A stretch of 64,000 bases of DNA from Acanthaster planci (lineage: Eukaryota; Echinodermata; Asteroidea; Valvatida; Acanthasteridae), in assembly GCF_001949145.1 (NCBI RefSeq), contig NW_019091376.1:2040314-2104313 (forward strand), written 5' to 3'. This document shows, piece by piece, positions 1-9,376 of this stretch. The notes below the pieces were generated by a model that was given only the letters and a program-made list of their open reading frames with translations, did no database searches and was not told the DNA's origin. The translations under genes were made by a program, and so were the position numbers. How positions within the stretch are numbered: position 1 is the stretch's first letter; each line of letters starts with the position of its first letter.

Positions 1-1
1 G

Positions 2-271
2 CCGTTGCAGCCTGGGAGCATCCTCCCTCAGGGCCAGATCCTGGTGCAGGGTAACATTGTGCAGGGTAACATCCTGCAGACAGGGTTGACGTCGGTGGGC
101 GGGGTGCAGCAGACAATCTCGTCAACTGGTAGTCTCATCATGCAGCAAGCACAGCAGCCAGCACAGCAGCAGTTTGTGCCATTGCAGCAAGTTCCAGTAG
201 GATCACCTGTGATCCAGCAAACTGCAGTCATACCATCTGTGTACCAAAGTCAACTTCCAATTATACAACAG
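2..271 (+). CDS. Gln-rich exon of a giant zinc-finger gene (5' part missing)
   Basis: This is an internal coding exon cut by the start of the window. The frame is open from base 2 and gives about 90 residues rich in Gln, Val, Gly and Pro. They include repeated 'VQGN' units and short poly-Gln runs, as in transactivation-type low-complexity regions. The exon ends at CAACAG followed by GTAAAT, a good splice donor, in phase 0. Joined to the acceptor at 2038/2039 the reading frame continues without a break into the zinc-finger exon, which is why I assign both to one gene. No start codon is visible; the ATG or promoter must lie upstream of the window. The function of the Gln-rich part is inference from composition only. 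Confidence 0.75.
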
Positions 272-2038
272 GTAAATTAGAATTGGTGTCTACATGTACA
301 TATACTTGTCCAATTATAAAAATGCTTGTTAATCTACAGTACAAAAAAAAACCCTGATATGGAGTAATTTTTCGTGTATTTTATAATTTTGTACTTGCAA
401 CTTGAACCAACAGAAAAGTAATGTTTTCAAAGGCTGATCATTGTTTACAAAAAGGGACACTTTGCATTTAACTAAAGGGGTGCCCTATTTGGATGTGAAC
501 CCCAAAATACAAGTCAGGCATATTTCAGTGAGGGTTACTGTCTTTAAAGTTATTGATAACCGCTTGAGAACAAAGAAGCTGCAGGAAAAAGAGAAAAGAA
601 ATTGAAGGAACAAAACAGAAGAAAGAGGTTAATGTCTTACTGCGATCTTAACTCTACAGGCGTTTGTTAATATTAGATTCGCAAATACCTCAGACAGTCT
701 CCCTATTCAACAATGTGCAACTTGACTGTGTATTAACATTTGATATTGCCCGCATAGAAGTGATAATGCCCGCTGCTTAAATCACATGCTGATGCCTGGA
801 TATGAGACAGTTTAATCAATTCTGATTGGTCAAGAGTCTGTATGCATGCAGCTCGCCACTTGTGTACTAAGTCCATATAAGGAGATTCTTTTGGACAATT
901 GTAAAGTAAATGGACGGGGGTGTTCAGGAAATGACAGTAAAATTCTACAACAAAATTGTTGAAAATCCATCGTATATTCTGTTGACTCTCTGACTAAGTT
1001 TTTTGAATGGGAGTAAACGTGTGTTTGGACGGTCTTTAACTAACATTTAAGGTTCAGGAGATTGAACACTGATAATGCCTTCACCTGCGACTTGGACGTA
1101 GTCACATCCATTCTCCTTAGCCAGTCTTAAATGCATGTTTAAGACCGGCCAAGTTTATATTTATTCCGGTAATAAAGTATCTCAACACGGATGGTCTTTA
1201 ACCCCTTCGCACTGGGAGGCGGCTATAGCCGCTGTAAAAATTGAGATCCTTAGCCCGCTTTTCAGCTAATATTCTCGGCCCACGCTCGAGCGAACACGGT
1301 GAAAGAAGGCAGACCCTGGCTCTTGTGTATATGGTAATTGGTCTCTGTGTGTAGCCCAGAAATGAAAAGACCAATTTTGCATCATAATCGCCAGATTCAC
1401 AATAGTCCCCACTTTGAAAAGAGGCAACGGGAATGTGGAAGCTTAAGTAGAGCCGCATGCCACCGAACAATCAGCCTTTTCACCGTATAATTCAAAGAAT
1501 TTGCGGTTTGGCAGGTAGCCTTCGTGGCCAAGCAAGGCTGGAATTCTGGGAGTCGGCTTTTGGAAAGAAATTCCCGCCGAGAAGGGGTTAATGAAATTTT
1601 GAAGATCAGGTTATCCTTGTTTACACACGTGATTGATACACAAACCTTATTCTCAACATAAAAGCAATCACTTGTTTTGAATATATAGCCAGGGGTGTGA
1701 AAGTTAGCTTTTTGTCTGATTTCGGCTTTTTTTGTTTAGATTTTTAATCTGAATTTCAGCTTTTTTGTACACCTGCTCTCTACAAAATTATGGGATCTCT
1801 CTAAATTTCACCTATTTTCCCTAGCTTTTTCAGCTTACTTTATGTGGCCACATACAACCCTGATAGTACAGAAACAAATAATTTAAAATGAGACAGCATT
1901 GTTGGGAGAATGATATAGTACATCTGTGTCACTCACGTAAAATGACCAGATCAAACTGGAGTTTACTAAACATTACTGACATGAGAATACCGTACATAAT
2001 CTTGAACTCTATCTTCTACCTGTTTATTTCTTTTTCAG
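272..2038 (+). other. Intron of the zinc-finger gene
   Basis: The intron runs from the GTAAAT donor at 272 to a pyrimidine-rich acceptor ending TTTTTCAG at 2038. It is AT-rich and carries no convincing reading frame. A TTAA-flanked MITE sits at 1198-1591. Otherwise I see nothing in it. Confidence 0.7.
1198..1591. mobile_element. TTAA-flanked MITE (piggyBac-like)
   Basis: A 386-bp element is bounded on both sides by TTAA (1198-1201 and 1588-1591). Its inverted ends read CCCCTTCGCACTGGGAGGCGG on the left and, reverse-complemented, CCCCTTCTCGGCGGG on the right. A TTAA target duplication with short C-rich inverted ends is the signature of piggyBac-type transposition. No transposase is encoded, so it would be non-autonomous. 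Confidence 0.7.
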
Positions 2039-5000
2039 ACTGCTCATCAACTTCCAGTGAGCAGCACGCCACAAGCAAACAACACAATCTTCACCTGTAG
2101 CTCACCCACACCCACCCTCATCAAACCCCAGCAGACGGTGTTTCTGCTCCAGCGAGGTGACACCCTGAAGCTCGACAGCCACGGCAACCTGATAGTCGTC
2201 GGGAAGGAGAGCCAAGAGGGAAACACAGGGCAGTTGCCCATCATCCAGCCTGGCAGCTCCATACTCCCCGTCAACACCGTTAAGAATCTGCTGAACACTC
2301 GGCACCACTGTGACACCTCTGTCTCCCAGGAGCCTGCAGGGATGACAGTTTCTTCCAGTGTAGCACAAAGAGGTTTCCTAGCGAGTACCACTGCATCACA
2401 GGGATCGGTAATGCAGGTGACTCCAACAGTTTCTGGCCACACGGCCATCAGCTCCTTCAATCGGCCTGTCGTCATTGGGAAGCAGCCAGTCGCTAGTGTC
2501 CAGCCTCAAAGGCAAAAGTCGCTGTGCCCCAATCCTGAGCTGGAGCTCATGCAATCAACATCATGCACCAGTGGGTCAGACATCAGCGCAACTCCCACCA
2601 GAGATGCTGACTCTGGTTCTATGAAGTCCGAGGTGATAACGACTGGAAGTGGGACATCAGAGGTACCTACCACTGCCTCAACTAAAGGAGGCATCAAGAT
2701 ATTCCAGTGTGAGAAGTGCAAAAAGCTGTTTGTTAGCAAGGCGAGTCTTTTCAACCATTTGGCAGCTGAGATGCACACTGACAATATTCCTGAGCATGTC
2801 AGACTGCCATACAGGTGCAACGCATGTGACGCAAGATTTGCATTTAAGGCTTCGCTGTCCTTCCACCACAGCAGACCTTGTGTGCCAGAGAAGCCAGCAT
2901 TTAACATAATCTGTTCCATTTGTAAGCTTCGCTTCAAAGCCTTGGTAGACTTAGAGAGGCATGTTGTCAGGTGTCATCACTTGCTGCCGAGCCAGAATCC
3001 AGAATTTGTAAACAAGGATCCTGATGAAAAGCAGGACAAATACCTGCTGCCAAGATGTGCAAGAATTTTTCCAAAACCAGTGCCATCAACTCTGGCGGAC
3101 AACCCAGCTGCTAAGAAGTGGAATGCAACTTTCAAGAAGGCTTGTGTGGCTAAGGAAGTGAAATCAGAAGGATTGTCAGTCATAACAGAGACCGCAGATT
3201 CAGAATCTAGGCCACCAATAAAACTTGTCATGAGTGTGAAAAGAAAGAAAAAGAGTAGGCACCACAGCAAGAAACGGAGACGATCATCCTCTGAGCATGG
3301 TAGATCAGCTAGTCACTGTGCAGCCAAGGTTCTGAAAGACCAAAATGCCAATACTAGGAATTTGATCAACACCCACGGGAGATACCTGAACAAATCTCAG
3401 CGGCCCTTCTCTTGCAAGATTTGTTCCAAGGGGTTCACCTCAGAGCACTGCTTGTTGGAGCATATCAAAACACACATCAAGCCATTCAGCTGCAGCTTGT
3501 GCGGATGGAAGTCTGCCCGCAAAGACAACGTCCTGAAGCACATTCAACTGCAGCATGGTGGGCCGGAATACCGCAGGAAAAGAGCCTCCAAATCCAAAAA
3601 ATCACAGCCGTCACCTGTAAGTAGTGAGGGTGAGGAGGAAGACTTGATGGAAGTCGAGGGAGAAGTAAGACCTGTGGGTGAAGAAGATGAACGCTCGGAC
3701 AACGAAGATCCTGAAATGGAGCTAGATGATGACGATTTGCCAAATGATTACTTTGGAAGTGAAAAATACCATGGTTATGACGACAGCAGTGATGATGACA
3801 ACTCTAGAGGTGGCACTCGTAAGACAGACAAGAAAGCTTCTGATAAACATGCTGATAAAGGTGCATCAGGTAATCAAGGAAAGGATGGCAATGGGAAAGA
3901 ACCTACAACACCTGTTCCACCGGATCACAATTACGTAACTCATATGCAGTCATCCCCGGACAGTACTGATCCAACCCAGGAAAAGGAAAGTGGCGCTAAT
4001 AATGCTAGGCCATCCAAAGAAGTGGACAGATCAGGCACTGGTATAGCTCCCGATGTGACATATTCAAGCAGTGAAAAAACTCAAGTGAAAAAAGATTACA
4101 CTCATTTACCAGAGACTGATGTGAGTAAACTATGTTCTCAGGATGGGATGGAAATCTCAGACCAGCAGGAGCAGTTGTGCAGCACTGCCCGCCATAACAA
4201 AGGCATGGGTGATTTAAAAATAAAAGTAAACAGCTCTGAAATCGACTCACACACATCCGGTCAAACCACAGAGGCTGCCAGTTCTGAGCAGTTGAAGTCC
4301 AGTAAGAATACACCATCTATTGTTAATGAGAATTCACAAGGTCTAGAGTCTTCCATAGGGAGCTCTTCTGATGCTCATAGAGTCCAGGTACTTTCCTCCC
4401 AAGAATCTGGCTCCAGTGACAGTTCTGTAACCCCTAAAACCAAAGACACAATAATTTCCATTCCTAAAGTGATTCCTGCTTGTTCAGAAGATACTGATAA
4501 TGGCACAGATGCATCAACAGAACAGAACACTGAGTTAGTGCCTGCCTGTGTAACACAAAAGCAGCAAGATCAAGATTCCCTGGACTGTGATGCTAGTACT
4601 ATAGTTAAACATTTTGCCTTTGATGTTGTAAAAGTAAGCAAAAGCCCAGATGATGCTGGAACCCAGACTCGTTTGAGTAATGACCTCTCAGCTGAAGGTA
4701 AAACCCACCAAACTGAACTTTTATCAATATCAGATGAGGGAGTTCAAACTGACACCATTAAGGTCACTTCAGAGGTTCTGCCAGGTGATTCAGAAAACAC
4801 TTCTCTAAATGACCATGAGGATGATGTGGTTGAAAACAAGGGCTCTATTAAATCACTCAGCGACTTTGATTCTGATGAAGATATTCTGGAGTGGACAAGC
4901 TCTGACCATGACTCTGATGAAGAATCTGTTTTAGCAGAAGATGGTGTCTCCAAGATACAGCCAAGACCAATCCTCCTAAGGGATGAAGAGGAAAGTCAGA

Positions 5001-8000
5001 CAGGGGCCTCAGAGGCCCTTGATGAAAGTGTTGTCATTGACGATGAAAACCTCGAAATAAGACCCAAGTATCTTAAAGCTCACGAAGTGGCATCCAACAA
5101 TGAGACTTTTGATGATACAGACAGAGCTGATGAGGTTGGTTCAAGAAATACCTATTACACAGTTTTAAATGCAGAGGGCAGTGAGAGTGACCCACATGAA
5201 GATGGCTATGTGGCTTTCATGGATGGGACTGCTGAAGCAGAGATTCCAGAATCGACTGAAACTGATAATGTCTTTCCAGTCAGCTCACCGGCCACTGAAC
5301 CAGTTCATATTGATTGCCTAGAAGGTGAGGATGAATCCAGTGTAACAGATGTCAGCCAAGAGCAAGCTAAGTGTAGCACAAGTCCAGATGTTAGGGTAAA
5401 AACTGAATACCTGACCTTGGATGAAGCAGATATGGATGACATCCCTGCCAATGAAACATTAAGCATCCAATCACCAAGGGAATCTGGAGTATCATCTCAC
5501 TCAAGAGCATTAGATCATCCGGTTGAAATGGACAGCCACGAAGGAGAAAGTCCTGAGGAGGAAGTTGAGGATGACATTGAGCAAGTTCGGGTTCCCAGAC
5601 CACAGCTTCCCAAGCAGTGCAGAGATTTGTCAGTAGACAGTACAGTTAGGGTAAAACAGGAGCCTGTTAATCTTGAAGAAGCAGACCCACAAGTTGTACA
5701 TGTAAATATACCTGCTGATGGGTATGTAGGGGGCTCTCTAAGAAAGGCTGTGTCTCCTTTGTGTAGTTCACATGATATGGGGGGTATGCATACTTCAGAG
5801 TTGCCAAGTGCCACCAAGAATGAAACTCCGAATGAAAATCGGGCTACCAGTCCAAGAAGGCGTGAGGGAGTAGACCTTGTTGATAAACAGCAGCAAACAT
5901 CCAAGTCTCTGTCTCTTTCAAACTCGGCTGAAACCAGACAAGCTGTACCTCAAACAAGCAAGCCATCCAGAGAGCAGGTCTTGCCCATCATTTCTGCGGT
6001 CAGTTCCCTGCGTGAAGCTGCAGACAGAATTGAGGGCACTAATCCACCACGAAAGAGTGTCATCCTGGAGGCATTAAATCGTCCCAGCCAACAGTATCCT
6101 CCACAACAGTTTGGACCCACCTCTCCTAGCTTTGATCCCAGAGCAATGTACAATGCCATAGGAGTTCCCATGATGGATCCGTCGACGGGACAGCCTTACC
6201 TTCCCAGGTTTCCTCATCCTAGTAATCCCTATATCTCCATGTTTCATTCTGGGTCGTTGGTGGATCCAAGGGATCCGTATTTCCCTGGACACCTCCCTGT
6301 GCCTCCACCTGCTGCAATGAACTACTGCCATCGACCTCCTCATATGGGTGCTACTCTGCCAGAATCTAGGTTCCCTTCACCAAATTGCTTCCCGCCAGTG
6401 ATGGATAGGGGAGATAGTTATCCGGAAAGCCGTGACTATCAGGTTCTTGAGAAGCAGCGTCCGAACATGCATAAAATGCCTCCTGACAAGCATCAGCGGG
6501 AGCGTCTGCCAAGAAATAGGTGGGAAAAGCAGAAGCACCAACATCTGAGGAAACGCCTGCAAGAAAGACAGCAGTTCCGCATGCAGAATGGGTATCCACC
6601 TCATGGATACCCGTCACCCAAGGCTGCCTTCTCATCAGCTAGTCCAGGCTCTACCCAGCCAGACAGGTTCATTTTTCCCAAGTATCCATATGAAGAGAGC
6701 GTTGGGAACCACATGATGAGAAACCCCACCAACAGGGAACCGGCAGATGCAGTAATCAGTGCCAGCAGTCATTATCACAAGGCAAATTCAAGGAGGCAGC
6801 GTTCAGAGGAAACCCGACCGCATGATCTGCAGATTGTACCAACACCCCATGAATTCAGTGAGATTGGTAAGCAGCCCATTCACCTAGAGCAGAACAACCC
6901 CCATGGCACATCCTCTCAACGCATGGGGGATCCTTACTCCCACGCAGCACACATTCCTGGGAGACCAGTCGCTCAAGGTGAGACTCCCATTTCTGCCAGA
7001 GCCACTGCTCCTCCCTTAAGACAAGGATTGCCTGGTGATACCAGTGTCCCTCAGGTCATCAGTGGAACTGCTCCAAACCATGAGATAAACATACCCAGGC
7101 AGGTGGACAATGGGTTACAAAATGATCAACCTCCTCCCCTGGTCTATCAAGGACCGCAGAAAGCACAGGATCTTTCTCTGCAGAAGCCAACAGAAACCCC
7201 TATAAATAATCTCCCATCTAAAGGCCATCCTTTGGAAGGTCCCAGCAGAAGAGAGTCTACTGACCCAGTTGACGTACCCAGTGACCCTGAAAAGACTGTT
7301 CAGTTTTCAGAGTACGCACGCGAGCCACAGAATGGTGCAGAAGTAACGTCTCCACGGGACAGCATGCAGCCAATCTCGAAGCCACTACCTCCTGCCCCTC
7401 CACCACCTGCCTTGCATTCTCTTTATGATGATCCACCAGGGAAGTTGCCCTATGGCCAGGGAGAAAGCATGGAGAGCAGAATTAGCCATCCACCTTTGGC
7501 ACATCAGCATCACCCTCCCCCAGAGTATATGCCAGGAACAAGTGGATCCTTTATTCCACCACCCATTCATGTTGGCCCCTCTCATATCCCTTCCAGTCTA
7601 CCCAGTCCTAAATCCGTACCTTGTTCCCCAAAGAAACGCCATTCCTCCTCAGGATCATCTGACCAGCAAAAATCACCAAGACGCCGAAAGAGATCAAGGG
7701 CAGATGAGAACCCAGAGGATAGGCCATATGCTTGCCACATCTGTGGTAATCGTTTCAAACGTTCAAACAACTTAACTGATCATGTGCGGATCCATTCACG
7801 GCCATACAAATGTGGTGAGTGCAGTTTTGACACTACTCGTTGGCAATACTTGGCAGACCACCTCAAAAAGAACCACAGCTTTGAAGGTGATGCCAAAGAG
7901 CTGGAAATGATGTTCAAGTCTGGGAAGCGACTTAAACCCACTGATCACATTCCAGAAACTTGTTACCAACCATTGGCATCAAAGTCCAAAATTGATGAAG

Positions 8001-9376
8001 TGACTGTCCGTCCTGTACGAAATGGCTTTTCCCCAGGCTCCAGAAGCATGGTTGTGCCTCCTTCCACTATCATTCTCCCGCGTGGGTCAGATATTGTTCA
8101 TCGGGGCAGGAGTAGAAAGAGGTCACATCATGTTGATGATGATCAGGATGAAGATCTAGTTGATTTCTTTGGAGTTGCTGCTAACCAGGAAGATGAAGAC
8201 TCAACTGTTACACCAGTCACCCTGTCTAAGGTCAGTCCAAAGGAGGAGTTAGATGATGCTGAATCAGGCAGTGCAAATGGGTCCCAGATATCTCCAGGAA
8301 GTGCTCAAGCACAGACATCCCCAAAGGAGAGCCCTATCACCCCACCCAAATCAGATGCCACTTGGTCCAAGAGGAAGCAGCTGATTCCCATCAAGGTAAC
8401 CGAAGACCTTGTTCAAGAGGAAATAACCTCTGGTCTGAAAACTACTTCCACATCTCCTCAAGAAAATGGCGAAGTAAACCATGACTACGACTTGATGGTG
8501 AACAGAATGGAAGAACACATCCTAGAGGAGGCAAAGAAAGAGGAGCTTGAACAAGAGGAAAGCACTGGCAAGGAAGACTTTAAGCAAGAAGACAATGAAG
8601 AAAAGGTTGACGCAACTCTAGAGGATGAGACCAGAGAAGATGAAATGGAGGAGGAAGACAAAGAGGGTAGCAGTTCAATTGATTCCAGTGATCAAGATTG
8701 CTCAGCTACCTATCATGTGACCACCAAGGTTAATGATTCTGTGGATGAATCTGATGAAGATGTAATGTACACTCCATCTGGAAGGCCAAAGCGCAGAACT
8801 GGCAACTACACCTTTAAGGGGAAACAACGAAGACACAGTGAGAATGAAGACCCAGAGTACAAACCTAACAGACAGAGGCCCTTTAGAAAGAAACGTGGAA
8901 TCATGCTTAAGATCCACATCAAGAGGGGTAAGAAGCGCGGTCGCCCAAGGAGCAAGGCAGTCTCTGACTCGTCCAGTTTTCGTGCGGAGGCCCTCTCTAC
9001 TCACATTGGTGGGGGCCTCGACCTGACACCGTACTACACTATCGTAGACACCAACAGTGGGGATCTTGACCGGCGGCCATACCAGTGCAAGTTCAACGAT
9101 TGCAACAAGCGCTTCAAGAGCAAACAGCACATGAGGGAGCACCTTTTCACCCACCTGAAGCCTTACAAGTGCGATGGGTGCGGGATGGGATTTGCACGGA
9201 CTGACTATCTTGCCATGCACATGAGAGACATGCACAAAATGTCGCCGACCAGGGCAGACCTGTACAATAAAAGGAAGTGTGCCAATGGCCGTGCCATGGC
9301 CTGTCGCATGAGACCGAGCAAGGACAAGCGACGACAGGAGCTTCAACAGAGCTTTCAGATAAACAAAGAACTCTGA
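2039..9376 (+). CDS. Giant multi-cluster C2H2 zinc-finger protein, terminal exon
   Basis: One 7.3-kb exon continues the upstream frame (first codon ACT at 2039) to a TGA at 9374-9376; with the first exon 2,535 residues are visible. Nine C2H2-type fingers lie in four clusters: 2702-2776, 2810-2881 (ends in Cys, so C2HC), 2906-2980; 3407-3475, 3485-3556; 7727-7795, 7805-7876; 9080-9154, 9164-9235 (residues about 312-404, 547-596, 1987-2036, 2438-2489). Between them are long acidic, Ser-rich and Pro-rich disordered stretches. A Lys/Arg-rich segment with an AT-hook core (KKRGRPRSK, about 8926-8955) precedes the last pair. The likely role is a sequence-specific nuclear DNA-binding regulator. Paired, widely spaced fingers suggest separate DNA- or protein-binding modules. 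I do not recognise a named orthologue. The exon-wide intact frame argues strongly that it is a working gene. Confidence 0.9.
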   Translation, partial: TAHQLPVSSTPQANNTIFTCSSPTPTLIKPQQTVFLLQRGDTLKLDSHGNLIVVGKESQEGNTGQLPIIQPGSSILPVNTVKNLLNTRHHCDTSVSQEPAGMTVSSSVAQRGFLASTTASQGSVMQVTPTVSGHTAISSFNRPVVIGKQPVASVQPQRQKSLCPNPELELMQSTSCTSGSDISATPTRDADSGSMKSEVITTGSGTSEVPTTASTKGGIKIFQCEKCKKLFVSKASLFNHLAAEMHTDNIPEHVRLPYRCNACDARFAFKASLSFHHSRPCVPEKPAFNIICSICKLRFKALVDLERHVVRCHHLLPSQNPEFVNKDPDEKQDKYLLPRCARIFPKPVPSTLADNPAAKKWNATFKKACVAKEVKSEGLSVITETADSESRPPIKLVMSVKRKKKSRHHSKKRRRSSSEHGRSASHCAAKVLKDQNANTRNLINTHGRYLNKSQRPFSCKICSKGFTSEHCLLEHIKTHIKPFSCSLCGWKSARKDNVLKHIQLQHGGPEYRRKRASKSKKSQPSPVSSEGEEEDLMEVEGEVRPVGEEDERSDNEDPEMELDDDDLPNDYFGSEKYHGYDDSSDDDNSRGGTRKTDKKASDKHADKGASGNQGKDGNGKEPTTPVPPDHNYVTHMQSSPDSTDPTQEKESGANNARPSKEVDRSGTGIAPDVTYSSSEKTQVKKDYTHLPETDVSKLCSQDGMEISDQQEQLCSTARHNKGMGDLKIKVNSSEIDSHTSGQTTEAASSEQLKSSKNTPSIVNENSQGLESSIGSSSDAHRVQVLSSQESGSSDSSVTPKTKDTIISIPKVIPACSEDTDNGTDASTEQNTELVPACVTQKQQDQDSLDCDASTIVKHFAFDVVKVSKSPDDAGTQTRLSNDLSAEGKTHQTELLSISDEGVQTDTIKVTSEVLPGDSENTSLNDHEDDVVENKGSIKSLSDFDSDEDILEWTSSDHDSDEESVLAEDGVSKIQPRPILLRDEEESQTGASEALDESVVIDDENLEIRPKYLKAHEVASNNETFDDTDRADEVGSRNTYYTVLNAEGSESDPHEDGYVAFMDGTAEAEIPESTETDNVFPVSSPATEPVHIDCLEGEDESSVTDVSQEQAKCSTSPDVRVKTEYLTLDEADMDDIPANETLSIQSPRESGVSSHSRALDHPVEMDSHEGESPEEEVEDDIEQVRVPRPQLPKQCRDLSVDSTVRVKQEPVNLEEADPQVVHVNIPADGYVGGSLRKAVSPLCSSHDMGGMHTSELPSATKNETPNENRATSPRRREGVDLVDKQQQTSKSLSLSNSAETRQAVPQTSKPSREQVLPIISAVSSLREAADRIEGTNPPRKSVILEALNRPSQQYPPQQFGPTSPSFDPRAMYNAIGVPMMDPSTGQPYLPRFPHPSNPYISMFHSGSLVDPRDPYFPGHLPVPPPAAMNYCHRPPHMGATLPESRFPSPNCFPPVMDRGDSYPESRDYQVLEKQRPNMHKMPPDKHQRERLPRNRWEKQKHQHLRKRLQERQQFRMQNGYPPHGYPSPKAAFSSASPGSTQPDRFIFPKYPYEESVGNHMMRNPTNREPADAVISASSHYHKANSRRQRSEETRPHDLQIVPTPHEFSEIGKQPIHLEQNNPHGTSSQRMGDPYSHAAHIPGRPVAQGETPISARATAPPLRQGLPGDTSVPQVISGTAPNHEINIPRQVDNGLQNDQPPPLVYQGPQKAQDLSLQKPTETPINNLPSKGHPLEGPSRRESTDPVDVPSDPEKTVQFSEYAREPQNGAEVTSPRDSMQPISKPLPPAPPPPALHSLYDDPPGKLPYGQGESMESRISHPPLAHQHHPPPEYMPGTSGSFIPPPIHVGPSHIPSSLPSPKSVPCSPKKRHSSSGSSDQQKSPRRRKRSRADENPEDRPYACHICGNRFKRSNNLTDHVRIHSRPYKCGECSFDTTRWQYLADHLKKNHSFEGDAKELEMMFKSGKRLKPTDHIPETCYQPLASKSKIDEVTVRPVRNGFSPGSRSMVVPPSTIILPRGSDIVHRGRSRKRSHHVDDDQDEDLVDFFGVAANQEDEDSTVTPVTLSKVSPKEELDDAESGSANGSQISPGSAQAQTSPKESPITPPKSDATWSKRKQLIPIKVTEDLVQEEITSGLKTTSTSPQENGEVNHDYDLMVNRMEEHILEEAKKEELEQEESTGKEDFKQEDNEEKVDATLEDETREDEMEEEDKEGSSSIDSSDQDCSATYHVTTKVNDSVDESDEDVMYTPSGRPKRRTGNYTFKGKQRRHSENEDPEYKPNRQRPFRKKRGIMLKIHIKRGKKRGRPRSKAVSDSSSFRAEALSTHIGGGLDLTPYYTIVDTNSGDLDRRPYQCKFNDCNKRFKSKQHMREHLFTHLKPYKCDGCGMGFARTDYLAMHMRDMHKMSPTRADLYNKRKCANGRAMACRMRPSKDKRRQELQQSFQINKEL

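Noticed and set aside
1198-1470. 90-codon minus-strand open frame in the intron
   Set aside because: It lies inside the TTAA MITE and has no domain or splice support.
8702-9346. 214-codon minus-strand open frame
   Set aside because: It is the antisense shadow of the zinc-finger exon.
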